DNA of 64,000 nt from Patiria miniata. Taxonomy: Eukaryota > Echinodermata > Asteroidea > Valvatida > Asterinidae. Below are positions 1 to 9,540 of this stretch, piece by piece (position 1 is the stretch's first letter; every line of letters begins with the position of its first letter). The translations under genes and the position numbers were made by a program. The notes beneath the pieces were generated by a model that searched no databases, had not been told where the DNA came from, and saw only the letters and a program-made list of their open reading frames with translations. The DNA is taken from positions 13,285,512-13,349,511 of the forward strand of contig NW_024037048.1 in assembly GCF_015706575.1 (NCBI RefSeq). The letters run 5' to 3'.

Positions 1-1352
1 TCCCGCGAATCTCTGGGGAGCTCAGGGTATGCCAATTCCGTCAGCCGTCGGATGCTGTGTCCGAGTACTTGTAGACCTTCGTTGACCCCCCTTGTCCTAC
101 TCCTCAGTTCCGACAGGAATCTCTCGGCCTGCTCCCCAGGACCAAATCGTCTTTCCAACCTTGTAGTAAGGTCGTTGTAGCTCAATGGTTCGCCCTGGAC
201 CCCGTCTCCAAGCACTTGCTGGGCCTGCCCCTTCAGGCTTGCTGCCAGGAAAAATGCTTTCTCTGCAGAGGTCCACGCGTTGATCGTTGCGCAAGACTCA
301 AAGTGAGCCTTGTAATCCCTCCAGGGAATATCCCCTGAAAACCTGTCTGGAACAAAACTCGGCTTCCGTTGTGCTCGGTGGATCTTCTCAACCCCTGCAC
401 CTGTCTTTTTCTCTGGTTCCTCCGTTGGCCCCTCTGGTTTCTTGCTCCCAATTGTCACTCCCGCCAACCCTTGCTCCAGTCCCTCCACCTTCATCGGTGA
501 GGAAACCTTCGGTGGTAGCTGTGGTTGACTCGACTCCATCTTGGTAGCAAAAACTGGACTCCACGTGCTTGACCGTTCACTTGAAACCGGCATGTACTCG
601 CTTCCGGCTCCCGCTCCGGGCACCTCAAACGGTCTCCCTTGAGCAGAAGCGGTGCTTACGCTTGCTTCGCTTGTGGACTGCCTTGCTGCTGCTGCATACC
701 CTGGGGATGTCCGCATTCCTGCCGTCATAGTGCTGAAGACTAGTGGCACGTAAGGGCCGAACCCTGGTGGTGCTTGCCATGCTCCACTGACGGTAGTGAT
801 TCCTGGTGGTGCGGAAGTTCCAATATTCACACTTCTGGTGGAATATTCCCTTGCTCCCGCTCCGCCCGGGCACCAGTTTTCGATCTTCCCGATCGTCACT
901 GGTAGCCTTGGTGCTTGCTCGACTCTGGCTCCTGATATCTGTAAGTTGCTCACGGGAGTAGAAGTGCTCAGTGGGTTCAACATCGGCGATCCTCCGGCTG
1001 GTTCCCCCAGCTCGCCCATCCATCCACGTTGTGGAGTTCTCTGTTGAGACCCCTCAAGATGTGCAGGGTTGATGCTCGCCATCGGTTGCCTTGCCCACTC
1101 TTCTCCAACCGTTGTCCATGGTGTCGATCTCCCTAGAAACAGCCCTGGGTTCACGGTGGATGTCATCGGAGAGAACTGGAGCTGCGATGCTTCCTGGGCC
1201 GGTTGAAGGATGCTGCTTGCTCCGCTCGTCGCCTCACTTCCCACAGCCGCTGGAAATAAGTCACTGCCTTGATACCGGAACTCCACTCCCGAGTCGACTT
1301 CTTCCACTCGGTGCCTCCCCGGTGTAAGCACTGCTTGCTCTCTTTGTTCCAT
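1..1352 (-). CDS. gag: Gag polyprotein of a Ty3/Gypsy-type LTR retrotransposon (3' part outside window)
   Basis: I read one frame on the minus strand without a stop from an ATG at 1352 to the left edge (about 450 codons). The start lies 74 bases inside the 5' LTR. The first ~300 residues are Pro/Gly/Ser-rich linker, with a repeated GAGA-x-EY motif. The conserved gag (capsid) core follows at about 350-1: it opens with RFSGDIPWRDY, then has AFFLAASLKGQAQQVL, LTTRLERRFG and FLSELRSRTRGV, the usual W..Y..F / A..L.G.A / L..RF pattern of Ty3/Gypsy gag. No zinc knuckle or protease is seen, because the frame leaves the window. Gag forms the particle that packages the element RNA. The open frame suggests a fairly recent insertion. 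A later ATG at 539 has a good Kozak context, but the upstream open frame favours the earlier start. Confidence 0.85.
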   Translation of the reverse strand, partial: MEQREQAVLTPGRHRVEEVDSGVEFRYQGSDLFPAAVGSEATSGASSILQPAQEASQLQFSPMTSTVNPGLFLGRSTPWTTVGEEWARQPMASINPAHLEGSQQRTPQRGWMGELGEPAGGSPMLNPLSTSTPVSNLQISGARVEQAPRLPVTIGKIENWCPGGAGAREYSTRSVNIGTSAPPGITTVSGAWQAPPGFGPYVPLVFSTMTAGMRTSPGYAAAARQSTSEASVSTASAQGRPFEVPGAGAGSEYMPVSSERSSTWSPVFATKMESSQPQLPPKVSSPMKVEGLEQGLAGVTIGSKKPEGPTEEPEKKTGAGVEKIHRAQRKPSFVPDRFSGDIPWRDYKAHFESCATINAWTSAEKAFFLAASLKGQAQQVLGDGVQGEPLSYNDLTTRLERRFGPGEQAERFLSELRSRTRGVNEGLQVLGHSIRRLTELAYPELPRDSR

Positions 1353-1407
1353 TCCGTTGTCTTCTTCCTTCAGCTGCTGAATTCCACTGAAGTTTCTCTC
1401 CTGGTGG

Positions 1408-1426
1408 ATCCCACCGCTGCCACCAA
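1408..1426 (-). promoter_or_regulatory. Primer-binding site of the Gypsy-type element
   Basis: Immediately after the LTR end the minus strand reads TTGGTGGCAGCGGTGGGA. The TGG start and position are those of a tRNA primer-binding site for reverse transcription. The LTR element at 41-47 kb carries a similar TGGCGACGAGGATGGGAT at the same place. I did not identify the primer tRNA. Confidence 0.65.
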
Positions 1427-2306
1427 TGTGACGTGTGGTGCCAGCTCTCCTGCGTCAGGCTGGTTTGGTTGGTAGCGTGCCGTCCCGATGGTGTCCTATC
1501 CCTGCAGTGGTGGGCCACAGCACCAGGCTATCCCCTCTTCTGGGTTGGTTGGATCAGCCAGTAAACTGGTAGTCAGGGCAATGGAGCAGGGGAATGGAAG
1601 TGGGAACTGGGAATCGGAATGTGGAGTCGGAAGTGGGTGGAGTCGGAATGTCGGCGGAGTCGGAATGTCAGCGGAGTCGGAATGTCGGCGGAGTCGGAAT
1701 GTGAGTGGAGTCGGAATGTCGGCGGAGTCGGAATGTCGGCGGAGTCGGAATGTCAGCGGAGTCGGAATGTCGGCGGAGTCGGAATGTGAGTGGAGTCGGA
1801 ATGTCGGCGGAGTCGGAATGTGGGTGGAGTCGGAATGTCGGCGGAGTCGGAATGTGGGTGGAGTAGGAATCGGGTGGAATAGGCGGAGTCGGAATGTGGG
1901 TGGAGCAACTTATCTACCTTGGGACTTTGCCCTAGACTTAGTCCTAAGTAGACCCTATACCCTAAGACAGACTAGTAATTGGTAAACAGAAACAGTGATG
2001 AAGTACGATGGTCATGCCTTTAATCATCATCATCTGTCATGTCATTCCGCATAATCAAGAGCCTGAGCAATTAGTCTAATCATCAGAGAATCAAGCAATC
2101 AACTGACTAAATCCTAGCCCTGCAGCTCCTTTTATAGACTTTGAGCCCCATAAGCTAGTGCACAACTTATCTTTGCCATACAACAGTGCATAAACTCAAT
2201 TGACCAATCAGAACCAAGGATTCCTTATATGCAAAGTGTGGGAGACTCACAGTGTGCTAGTGTATTTAAAACATACAGTTGGTGACTTAATTCCTATTCC
2301 GTCACA
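1427..2306 (-). mobile_element. 5' LTR of the Gypsy-type element
   Basis: The LTR runs right to left. It begins TGTGACGGAATAGG at 2306 and ends ACGTCACA at 1427, so the ends are a 7-bp inverted pair TGTGACG/CGTCACA, as in LTRs (TG...CA). Inside, on the minus strand, are a TATA box CTATAAAAGG (2128-2137) and an ATTAAA polyadenylation-type signal near 2015. A block of 17-bp repeats fills the downstream third. The primer-binding site follows directly. The partner LTR is outside the window, so LTR identity (age) cannot be measured. Confidence 0.85.
1620..1905. repeat. 17-bp minisatellite inside the LTR (GGAGTCGGAATGTCGGC)
   Basis: About 15 head-to-tail copies of a 17-bp unit with consensus GGAGTCGGAATGTCGGC. 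Variants have GTCAGC, GTGAGT or GTGGGT at the 3' end. Because 17 is not a multiple of three, all frames rotate through the array, and the open frame across it is a by-product of repetition. It lies in the transcribed part of the LTR. Confidence 0.9.
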
Positions 2307-2317
2307 CTATTTAGGCA

Positions 2318-2470
2318 TGCAAACGTGAATGCTATAACAGCATTCACATGCTATGAGAATAGCATTCGCATGCTATGAGAATAGCATTCGCATGCTATGA
2401 GAATAGCATTCGCATGCTATGAGAATAGCATTCGCATGCTATGATGCATGCTATGTGAATGCTATCATGA
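2318..2470. repeat. 22-bp palindromic repeat array (left block)
   Basis: Four to five near-identical 22-bp units reading TAGCATTCGCATGCTATGAGAA, with flanking degenerate copies. GCATGC and ATAGCATTC/GAATGCTAT make each unit partly self-complementary. It adjoins the Gypsy LTR at 2306. Confidence 0.85.
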
Positions 2471-3429
2471 CTGCTATATTGTGACATGGACACGGGCATC
2501 CTACAACATACATTTTCAATGTCACAATTTATACCAAAAATTACTTGTGTTATATCAGCTTTAATAATTGAATGTATTGAACTATATTTAACACAACTAA
2601 CACCATTTTGAAATTTAATAGACCTATGTATACAGACTGTGATCAAAATATATGAAATAAGAAAATTGTTCTTTAAGACTTTATCAGCCTCAGAATTGCT
2701 GTACAAACATGGGGACAACCTTTGTTTTTGTCTAACATTGTCATGCTTATAAAAGCAATGGCCAGAAATTTAATGCAACAATTCTCTGCTTATAATTTGA
2801 ATTATCTTTGAAGCAACCAGTAGTTACTTTTATGCCAGTTGGCATCACAATTAAAAACAGTTATCATCCGACATCCAGCTGATTCAAAAATTCAATCAAT
2901 TGGATGAAGGAATGTTCAACATCACATACACCATGAACACTAACATACTCAAAGCCAGAATAAAATTGTCTTTATCTAGCCAAAAACTGAATACCCACCA
3001 TGTAGGAATATAGACCCATTGGTAGTACAAACTGTAGACTTACCAAATACAAGTAGTTTGTGAGTGTGTTGCATACATGTTTATGGAGGCTCCATATTGC
3101 TTGGTTCAACTGTTGCTTTTAAGTTGTCAATTCCAAAGACTTTCAGCCAGTCATCCAGTGTATTTTGTCATGTACATGTACAACAATGTACAGGTTGAGT
3201 GCATGCATGTGAACATGAAATTATATCCACAAGCATTCATGCCATAAGGTAATGTCCATGCTTTCTACAATTTCTTGCAAAACTATGTGCAGCCTATACT
3301 GCACTCTGCACTGACAATATTCAACTGACTGCAGTTTTCAAATTTCCCACACTGACTGTTAATCTGTGGAATGCACAAGGCCATCACTGATCATGTGACT
3401 TGTAGTCCATGATATGATTGGCTTATATA
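2471..3429. other. Spacer without recognisable genes
   Basis: AT-rich sequence between the two GAATGCTAT repeat blocks. One minus-strand 107-codon frame overlaps its left edge, but its start lies in the repeats and it shows no domain. I see no gene here. Confidence 0.5.
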
Positions 3430-3760
3430 TTGAAATGCTATTGTGCAGGCTATGTTTAGCCACGGAATGCTATACTTTAAAATTATTTTACAATTGACTG
3501 CTAAATTGGAATGCTGTACTCAATTTGCAGTCCTCCCTCTTTCACTTGCATGCTATGCAGAATGCTTTGAAGCTCGCATGTTATTTGGAATGCTATTTTC
3601 ATTCTGCATGCTATTGAGAATGCTATATGGACTGCTAAAGTTAGCAGTCATCCAGTCATCATCTTCTGTGAATGCTATGTGGATGCTATAATAGCATGCA
3701 CATGCTGTTTAAATGCTATTGAACTGCTATGCACATGCTAATATAGCAGTCTAGTTTGGT
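3430..3760. repeat. Degenerate GAATGCTAT / GCATGCTAT repeats (right block)
   Basis: More than a dozen copies of GAATGCTAT, GCATGCTAT, GGATGCTAT or GACTGCTAA at irregular spacing. The motif is the one in the array at 2.3-2.5 kb. Homology with copy 2 of the segmental duplication resumes just after it (about 3770). The two blocks may be subterminal repeats of one ~1.45-kb inserted element, but I saw no clean termini. Confidence 0.6.
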
Positions 3761-4078
3761 AAGGGATATATAGTTTGCTATTCATAATCACCCTTGGGGG
3801 ACGACTGCATTAAGGAGTGCATCAGAATTATAAAATCACAGATGTCAGATGTAACAGGGACAGGAAAAAAGTGGACCCCAAATTTATTGAATGACAAAAA
3901 GTACAAAGGCATAAGTTACAACCCAAATCAACCAGTAATCGATCACTGGTCTTCTATCAATTTTTTTCCAGATTGGCCACAATTTGTGCTTGAATTTCCC
4001 CGCAGGTGGCTGTGCAACACAGTCCTGCTTCTATCAAAATCAACCAAATTCTGTCAGATTCTGTAAGATGGAACTCAC

Positions 4079-4212
4079 GTTGATCTCCTTCAGATCTTTG
4101 TTCTTGAGATGATCCAGGGGATCCAGGAAGTTCTGTCTGACGTTCAGATCAAAGGCGTCTTTGACTTCAGAAAGTTGCCTCAGTGATTCTTCCATCTCGA
4201 CCATCGCCGTAC
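4079..4212 (-). pseudogene. Endophilin-like BAR-domain exon (copy 1)
   Basis: A 134-nt exon with acceptor GGATACAG and donor AAC|GTGAGT, entering at phase 1 and leaving at phase 0. It encodes ...EESLRQLSEVKDAFDLNVRQNF and then LDPLDHLKNKDLKEIN, matching the endophilin-A BAR helix segment (E.MK.[29 protein letters not shown]). Endophilins bend membranes during vesicle uptake. The exon itself is intact. It is called part of a pseudogene because the upstream exon at 4888-5013 has a nonsense codon and no downstream exons (HHxKKL onward) follow it on the left. Confidence 0.8.
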
Positions 4213-4887
4213 CTGTATCCAAACAAAAACAAACACATAACAAAATCCATCTTTTTATAATACCTATGACAGGAAAGATTTTATTGTCCTGTTGTTTCCA
4301 CCAAAATGAGACCAGTTGGGCTAGTTAAAAAAGTAAGTGTTCTTTCAGCAAAACGAAAACAATTCTCATAGGGATGCATGTGAATTGTTTTCGTTTTGTT
4401 GAAATAACACGTACATTTCTTTGTGATCCATGGACAGAACTTTAAAATGGTGTTTTTGTTCAAAATTCCATAACTTGAAAAGCAAATGTGTGATGTGAAT
4501 GATTCTTGTGTTAATACAAAGCCCATTGATTGGGCTTTCATATCCTAGATTTGGAAAGTGCTACAGGCAAAACTTCATTCAAAAATTGGTCCTGCCATTT
4601 GGGTTTGTCTTTTTTGACTCACCTGTATATTGCAAATGTATGCATTTATAAATAAAAAAAAAATTAAAGAGTAAAAAGTGGGTGCAAAAAAGGCAGCAGG
4701 CAGGTACGAGAAACTGGTTTATTTCTTTACTTGGCCTTGCATATCTGAAGTGCTGGGCCCTACATAAATTACACAATACTCATGGTACTATGTTGGTGGA
4801 TTGGAACACTGATTAGAGCACCTTTTTGAGAGCTTTATGATCAGTCGACCACAGAAGGAAAGAGAATACATCTTGAAGCTTGCTCAC

Positions 4888-5013
4888 CAAACGTTGAATT
4901 TTCTCCTCATTCTCTGCCGTTCTTCAGCATGACTTCTCCCAGGAATCCTACGGGTTGTTGAGGCTTGGTTCCTCCCTTGTTCTGACCACGGACTTTGCTC
5001 ATGGCTCTGGAGA
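4888..5013 (-). pseudogene. Endophilin-like exon with premature stop (copy 1)
   Basis: A 126-nt exon (acceptor CTGAACAG, donor TTTG|GTGAGC) encoding VSRAMSKVRGQNKGGTK, then VGFLGEVMLKNGRE, stop, GENSTFG. This aligns with the endophilin segment SRAK..VSKIRGQ...GLLGE.MI..GKELG. The Leu after GRE is TGA here, whereas the paralogous exon in copy 2 has TTA. Seven residues (the KLTMLNT stretch of vertebrate endophilins) are absent in this organism. All splice phases agree with the neighbours, so the single TGA is the lesion. Confidence 0.8.
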
Positions 5014-5178
5014 CTGTTCAGGAAAGACAATACGATTGATTAGGGTCAGCACAACTACATGTAGACAATGGTAGAAGATATCTCTTTATTTGGTTTGTTT
5101 AAAATGAATACTAACAGCTGATTCAAACCGGTGTTCTATGGTCACCCCAAACGTAATTATTCCAAAGGTTACAATTAA

Positions 5179-5500
5179 AGGTAATATACGACATTTGCAA
5201 ACATCAACAAACAAAACTACCAAATTATTATGAAATACTTTACTTGACTGTAGGTGAATGACAGTCTCAGACATCCTGTGAAATCATGGCACCTGGTGTG
5301 CTGTCATTTTTAAGAAAAGTGGAATTTTTGTATTGATTTCAAAAGATGGTCGGCCGACCATCGTAGGAAGAAACTGATTTGTCCAAATAGTGTCCCAATT
5401 TACCAAATTTATTAAGTCCACATTTTTTTGGCAAGCGGTTACACATCCGTGAATGGATGCAAGCCAGCTAGTCTGGTTCCCTGAGCTCAGGGAACATCAC
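5179..5500 (-). mobile_element. Truncated TTAA-type MITE (family of 16250 and 55199)
   Basis: Reversed relative to its relatives. It starts after TTAA (5175-5178) with AGGTAATATACGACATTTGC, the family terminal repeat, and carries the family's internal palindrome around GGTCGGCCGACC and its GTCTGGTTCCCTGA block. The other terminus is missing. The junction runs straight into a second MITE type (5500-5615). The same arrangement is in copy 2 (50141-50462), so the truncation predates the duplication. Confidence 0.7.
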
Positions 5501-5615
5501 AAGATCCGGCCCAAGACCTTGACACAGTGCATCCTCATAAATCAGGCACACATTTTTGCCATATAGCCTCAATCCTGCAAAAGCCTACATTTTGCAAATA
5601 GGATTTTGGAGGGTT
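5501..5615 (-). mobile_element. Fragment of CCCTAAC-ended MITE
   Basis: Contains CAATCCTGCAAAAGCC and ATAGGATTTTGGAGG, the inner repeats of the complete element at 47748-48138. It ends near GTTAGCG instead of GTTAGGG-TTAA, so one end has decayed. The copy-2 counterpart (50490-50600) keeps 11 more bases (GATTTGGGAAG). Confidence 0.6.
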
Positions 5616-5647
5616 AGCGTCAATGATGTTTCAATTTTGGTTCTTAC

Positions 5648-5720
5648 CTGGATTGGGCTGAAGGTATTCTATTGTCTTGTTCACCAAATCATCCACTGTG
5701 TGACCTGTCACGTCAATTTT
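5648..5720 (-). pseudogene. Endophilin-like exon, first BAR helix (copy 1)
   Basis: A 73-nt exon (acceptor TTTCATTAG, donor CCAG|GTAAGA) encoding KIDVTGHTVDDLVNKTIEYL and then QPNP. Endophilin-A has K.VDVTxK.V..LL.KTIEYLQPNP at this point. It ends at phase 1, joining the 5013 exon as NP-V-SRA. Exon and splice sites are intact, but it belongs to the copy with the downstream stop. Confidence 0.82.
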
Positions 5721-6150
5721 CTAATGAAAAAAAAAATACATTACACAAAGACAATGAGAAGAATTCAATAAGCATAAATAATCTCAAGCAATATTTACTA
5801 ATACTAAATGTGTTAAAACTTTTTTCACTATGGCAGGAGAGATTCATACCCTGGACTCCGTTGCGTGTACACAACAGAGTCCAACCTGGGCTAGGACTAG
5901 GGCTAAGTTACACTTACAGCAGACAGGGCTCTGGAGTGCTCTGAAACGTGCAAAACAAAACGGGCAAAGAAAATGTCCTCAGTATTTCACCAACCAAGTT
6001 TGGAGACTCAATTCAATTTTCAAAGGAGATTTTTCTTCAATGTTTTGCACATGAGAGGGAAGTCAAGTGATTTCAAAATGGGACTAAATACTAGACTGGT
6101 ACATGTCCAACCATCATGACCATATGGTCCAACTATTTGAAAAGACTGAC

Positions 6151-6184
6151 CTCTTCATTCAGTGTCAATAGTCTGGTGGCTTGA
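6151..6184 (-). pseudogene. Possible short upstream endophilin-like exon (copy 1)
   Basis: A 34-nt candidate exon (acceptor TCTCCGTAG, donor GAG|GTCAGT) encoding QATRLLTLNEE at phase 0 into KIDVTG. The position fits the region before the conserved KVDVT of endophilin, but sequence similarity is weak (a GTKL..DF.EME-like pattern at best). The same sequence is conserved in copy 2 (about 51132-51165). No N-terminal exon with the amphipathic helix was found. Confidence 0.3.
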
Positions 6185-6339
6185 CTACGGAGAAATGTGT
6201 AGTAAATTGAGACTAGTTCCCGCTTCATGCCACATGTTTCTTAAATTCTTTTGGCATGGTTGATTGATGCAGTACTGAAGCTGTGTTGGACTGGTTGTTT
6301 CAGGTGCCAGTCTTTTTTCTTGCTTTGCATGTTTTCAAT

Positions 6340-6870
6340 ACCATAAGTTTTAGGACTCTCATACACAGTATTGAGAGTCCCAAATTTTCAGACTACACTT
6401 ACAGTAGTCCGAATAACTTGGACCATGCTTGGACCCAACTTATCGTCTTTTTAACATTCAGATTTCACCCTCAAAATGGCCTCCCAATTATTAGATATGC
6501 CACCTGAGGTACAAATAGACATCAATGATTAAGATGGTTGTACTGAAGTTTATTTACGATCCGGAAGAAAAGTGAAATTTCCCGTTCAATTCTGAGAGCT
6601 CCCCTCGTGATCATGAACACGTTAAATTTCCGACTCGTGTTAATGTTTGAACGACGTGATGTAGTCTTCATGCCCAGCGTACATTCAATGGTCCCCATAT
6701 CCCGAGTGCGATTCCATTACCGAGCGCAAAGCATCGATTATGAAAATGAGTAGACTGGATCTCGCTTGTGAACACAAGTGGATTTCAAATGGTATAAGAC
6801 AATCGGGAACTAGCTTGAACTGGTTTCCGCCCATAAAAGCTGTCCTAGTTCCCGACTCTCTATTAGGCCA
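6340..6870. repeat. Left arm of a foldback element (copy 1)
   Basis: Matches the left arm of the large inverted repeat at 51412-51840. It carries its own small hairpins: GGGACTCTCATA...TATTGAGAGTCCC, and CGGGAACTAG...CTAGTTCCCG. The right arm present in copy 2 is missing. Sequence after ~6870 (AAAAAAAAGAATATGACTC) is unrelated. Confidence 0.65.
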
Positions 6871-7360
6871 AAAAAAAGAATATGACTCTGCCGTTTTCCT
6901 CATACATCATCTCAATGAAGGACAGTCATTGCAAAAATTATGCTAAGACATGAATCTAGGACTAAGAAACATTTGCAATTTTAATGTTTAATGAAATACT
7001 TCAATTTTCTTGACTCACCATAGACTTTGTACCGCTGAAGTGGCGTCAGGTTGCAACATTCTTTCCATGTCTGCTGCCCATTGGAGATCAACCTGCTAGC
7101 TGTACTGCCATCAATTGCATCATATGCTGCATTCCTCTGACTCTGTGTCTTGCATCACTGGCTGCTCATATGCACGTCATCAATCTCTATGAAAACCGTA
7201 GGATAACAGAAAGGCACTTTTATCTGTATCTGTATTATGTTGCAGAAACCTATTCAGGCATTATCGCAACGGAGTATACTCAAGGCGCTGGCAGTTATGT
7301 CTATTAATTATTAGATGAATGAAGTACATGAGAAATATGAGACCCATTATGTAGCACCTT

Positions 7361-7592
7361 TTATTGGTTTATAAGTTGCTGCGGCCACTTAGCGAACAAG
7401 TCTTTAACGTGTATACAACACACGGGACCTACGGCTTTACGTCCCATCCGAAGGAAGCAAGTATGGTCAAGTGCCTTAATGCTTAAGGCCAAGTGTCCGC
7501 CGCCGGCCGCCGGCGGGCTCGAACCCACGTCACTGTTGCCTCTGAAACACCAGAACATGAGTCCGGTGCTCTTAACCGCTAGGCCACGACAT
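7361..7592 (-). mobile_element. tRNA-derived SINE
   Basis: On the minus strand the element starts GTCGTGGCCTAGCGGTTAAG. It has an RNA polymerase III A box TGGCCTAGCGG (7577-7587) and a B box GGGTTCGAGCCC (7515-7526), spaced as in tRNAs, with an anticodon-arm-like CCGGACT region. A tRNA-unrelated body follows (CTTCGGATGGGACG ... GGTCCCGTGTG). The head resembles a long-variable-arm tRNA (Leu/Ser type). It is absent from the corresponding part of copy 2. The open frame across it is not a gene. Confidence 0.8.
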
Positions 7593-7939
7593 TCCATTTA
7601 TAACATAGGGCCTCGCTAAATAAAGCCATAGTGAGTTGGTATTTGCTGGACGTGTACTAAAGGAGCAATTCTTCTCAAAATTAGGGACTGTCCATGCAAA
7701 CTCACACAAGGCCTAGCCTAGCCCTAGGCCTGACTTAACTGACATTTTTTTTGCCAGCCATGCCAGCATAATTTATTACTTTTTTATTAGTCAGAATGGG
7801 ACAAAACTATACGTTCACGTTACGAGTGTCTTACTACGCTGATCTTGAATAACTGCTCCTAAAGAATCCTGTATTTTATTCTGAAATTTACCTTTCCAAA
7901 ACGAGTTGTGGATCACGTTGCAATTTCCTCATGTGGTGA

Positions 7940-8190
7940 TATCTGGCGCCATCTGTCAACTGATAAAAGAACTGCGCCCTCTATTGATAAGATGAGTGGC
8001 GCCCTCTATTGATCTTTCCCGTTTGGGGCTAACAAGTGGGGCGAGTTGGTAAGGGACGAGTTGGTAACTGTATGGTCAGTAGAGGGCGCTGTTATGTTTT
8101 TCAATAGAGTGCGCTATTTATTGGATCACAAAATAGCTGTTTATTATATCAATAGAGGGAGCTCTTCAAATGTTCAACAGAGGGCGCTAT
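7940..8190. repeat. Cluster of AGAGGGCGC / GCGCCCTCT motifs (copy 1)
   Basis: Within 250 bp: GCGCCCTCTATTGAT at ~7975 and ~8000, AGAGGGCGCT at ~8080 and ~8170, and degenerate forms TGGCGCCATCTG and GAGTGCGCTAT. Both orientations occur. The same cluster is in copy 2 (54570-54835), with an extra unit. Confidence 0.75.
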
Positions 8191-8765
8191 ATCGGACAAG
8201 TAGAATGGCATAACCGGAATTAAGTGATCAGTTTATAGTTGCTTGCCCGTGCAATTTTTTTTAGTTTTGACAATGAAAAATACATTTTGTTTTCAAATTT
8301 CTATTTTTCTAGCAATATGAAAGCTTTGCACTTTGTAATGATGGAGACATCTATCGAAACGATCCGACCGTTTAATTATAGAATTTTGATGTTACAAAAA
8401 TTTCGAACTACTTAAGAGCCCAATTAATCCCTCGAATCTAAAATAAAGCTTATAATTTTTTTCTCTGACGGCGTCAAACGTCCGAGAGCGAAATAGAAAA
8501 TCAAGTGGTTACATTGTTTAAACTAGTAAACCAAACAATGCGGGTAGAGCTACTTTAAAAGCCTGAACTTTTCACTGAAAAGAAACAATGTAGTATGCAT
8601 GCATGTGACTGTCGCAAAATTACACCGTTTTGTTTTAAAGGTCAATTACAATGTTGACAATATTTGGATTGATATGATGAAAGGTGATTTCAAGTGTAAT
8701 GCTATAGTCTCATAAACAAACCATATCCTTCATGTGCAATCATAGATGTACTGTGCTGGACAAGG

Positions 8766-9540
8766 CTATTTCAAAAATTAAGTGATGCATCGAATTGACT
8801 TGTGGCCAGATGACTGGTCATGACAAATAGACAAACAAGACAGAAGATTGAGATAAAATATTGTTTTTCTCCCAATCGGCAATGTCCTCCGTCAACACGG
8901 AGAAAAACTTGGCAATAGGCTGCAGTCGCAGTCCAAACAGAACATTTGCCTCACTTTTGCACAGAAATGATAGTCAAGCTGGACACGCTATCTCAAAAAT
9001 TAAGTGATGGATCGAATTGTATTGTGGCCAGATAATTGGTCATGAAAAGCAGACAAAGAAGACAGAAGATTGAGACAAAATATTGTTTTGCTCTTCTTTA
9101 ACAGTGTCTTGTGTCGCAACACGGAGAAAAACTTGGTGATCGGCTGCAGTTGCAGTCCAAACAGAACATTTGCCTCACTTTTGCACAGAAACGATAGTCC
9201 AGCTGGACACGCTATCTCAAAATTAAGTGATGCATCGAATTGAATTGTGGCCAAATGGCTGGTCATGACAAATAGACAAAACAAGACAGAAGATTGAGAC
9301 AAAATATTGTTTTTCTCCCCATCAGCAGTGTCTTGCGTCAACACGGAGTAAAACTTGGCTATAGGCTGCAGTCACAGTCCAAACAGAACATTTGCCTCAC
9401 TCTTGCACAGAAACGATAGTTCATGTAGACACGCTATCTCAAAAAATTAAGAGACGCATTGAATTGAATTCTGGCTAGATGATTGGTCATGAAAAAAAGA
9501 CAAATAAGGTAGAAAATTGAGAATAAAAAATGTCGTTTTC
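8766..9540. repeat. 222-bp tandem repeat, 3.5 units (copy 1)
   Basis: Units start at 8766, 8988, 9212 and 9433 (spacing 221-224), each opening with CTATCTCAAAAATTAAGTGA and containing CAACACGGAGAAAAACTTGG and CATTTGCCTCACTTTTGCAC. The last unit decays into AT-rich sequence. Frames across it (e.g. the minus-strand one at 9000-9344) repeat with the unit and are not genes. Confidence 0.9.

Noticed and set aside
625-1023. 132-codon minus-strand frame
   Set aside because: It is an out-of-frame shadow of the gag reading frame, which runs without a stop across the same bases.
1488-1985. 165-codon plus-strand frame with repeated Glu-Ser-Glu-Cys/Arg-Ser-Arg-Asn motifs
   Set aside because: It is the translation of the 17-bp LTR minisatellite; periodicity, not selection, keeps it open.
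2318-2470. CRISPR array (regular 22-bp repeats)
   Set aside because: Units are contiguous, with no unique spacers, and the setting is an animal genome.
7515-7590. Functional tRNA gene on the minus strand
   Set aside because: A and B boxes are present, but the acceptor stem does not close and a SINE body follows, so it is a SINE head.
9000-9344. 114-codon minus-strand frame
   Set aside because: Lies inside the 222-bp tandem repeat and repeats its own residues; no domain.
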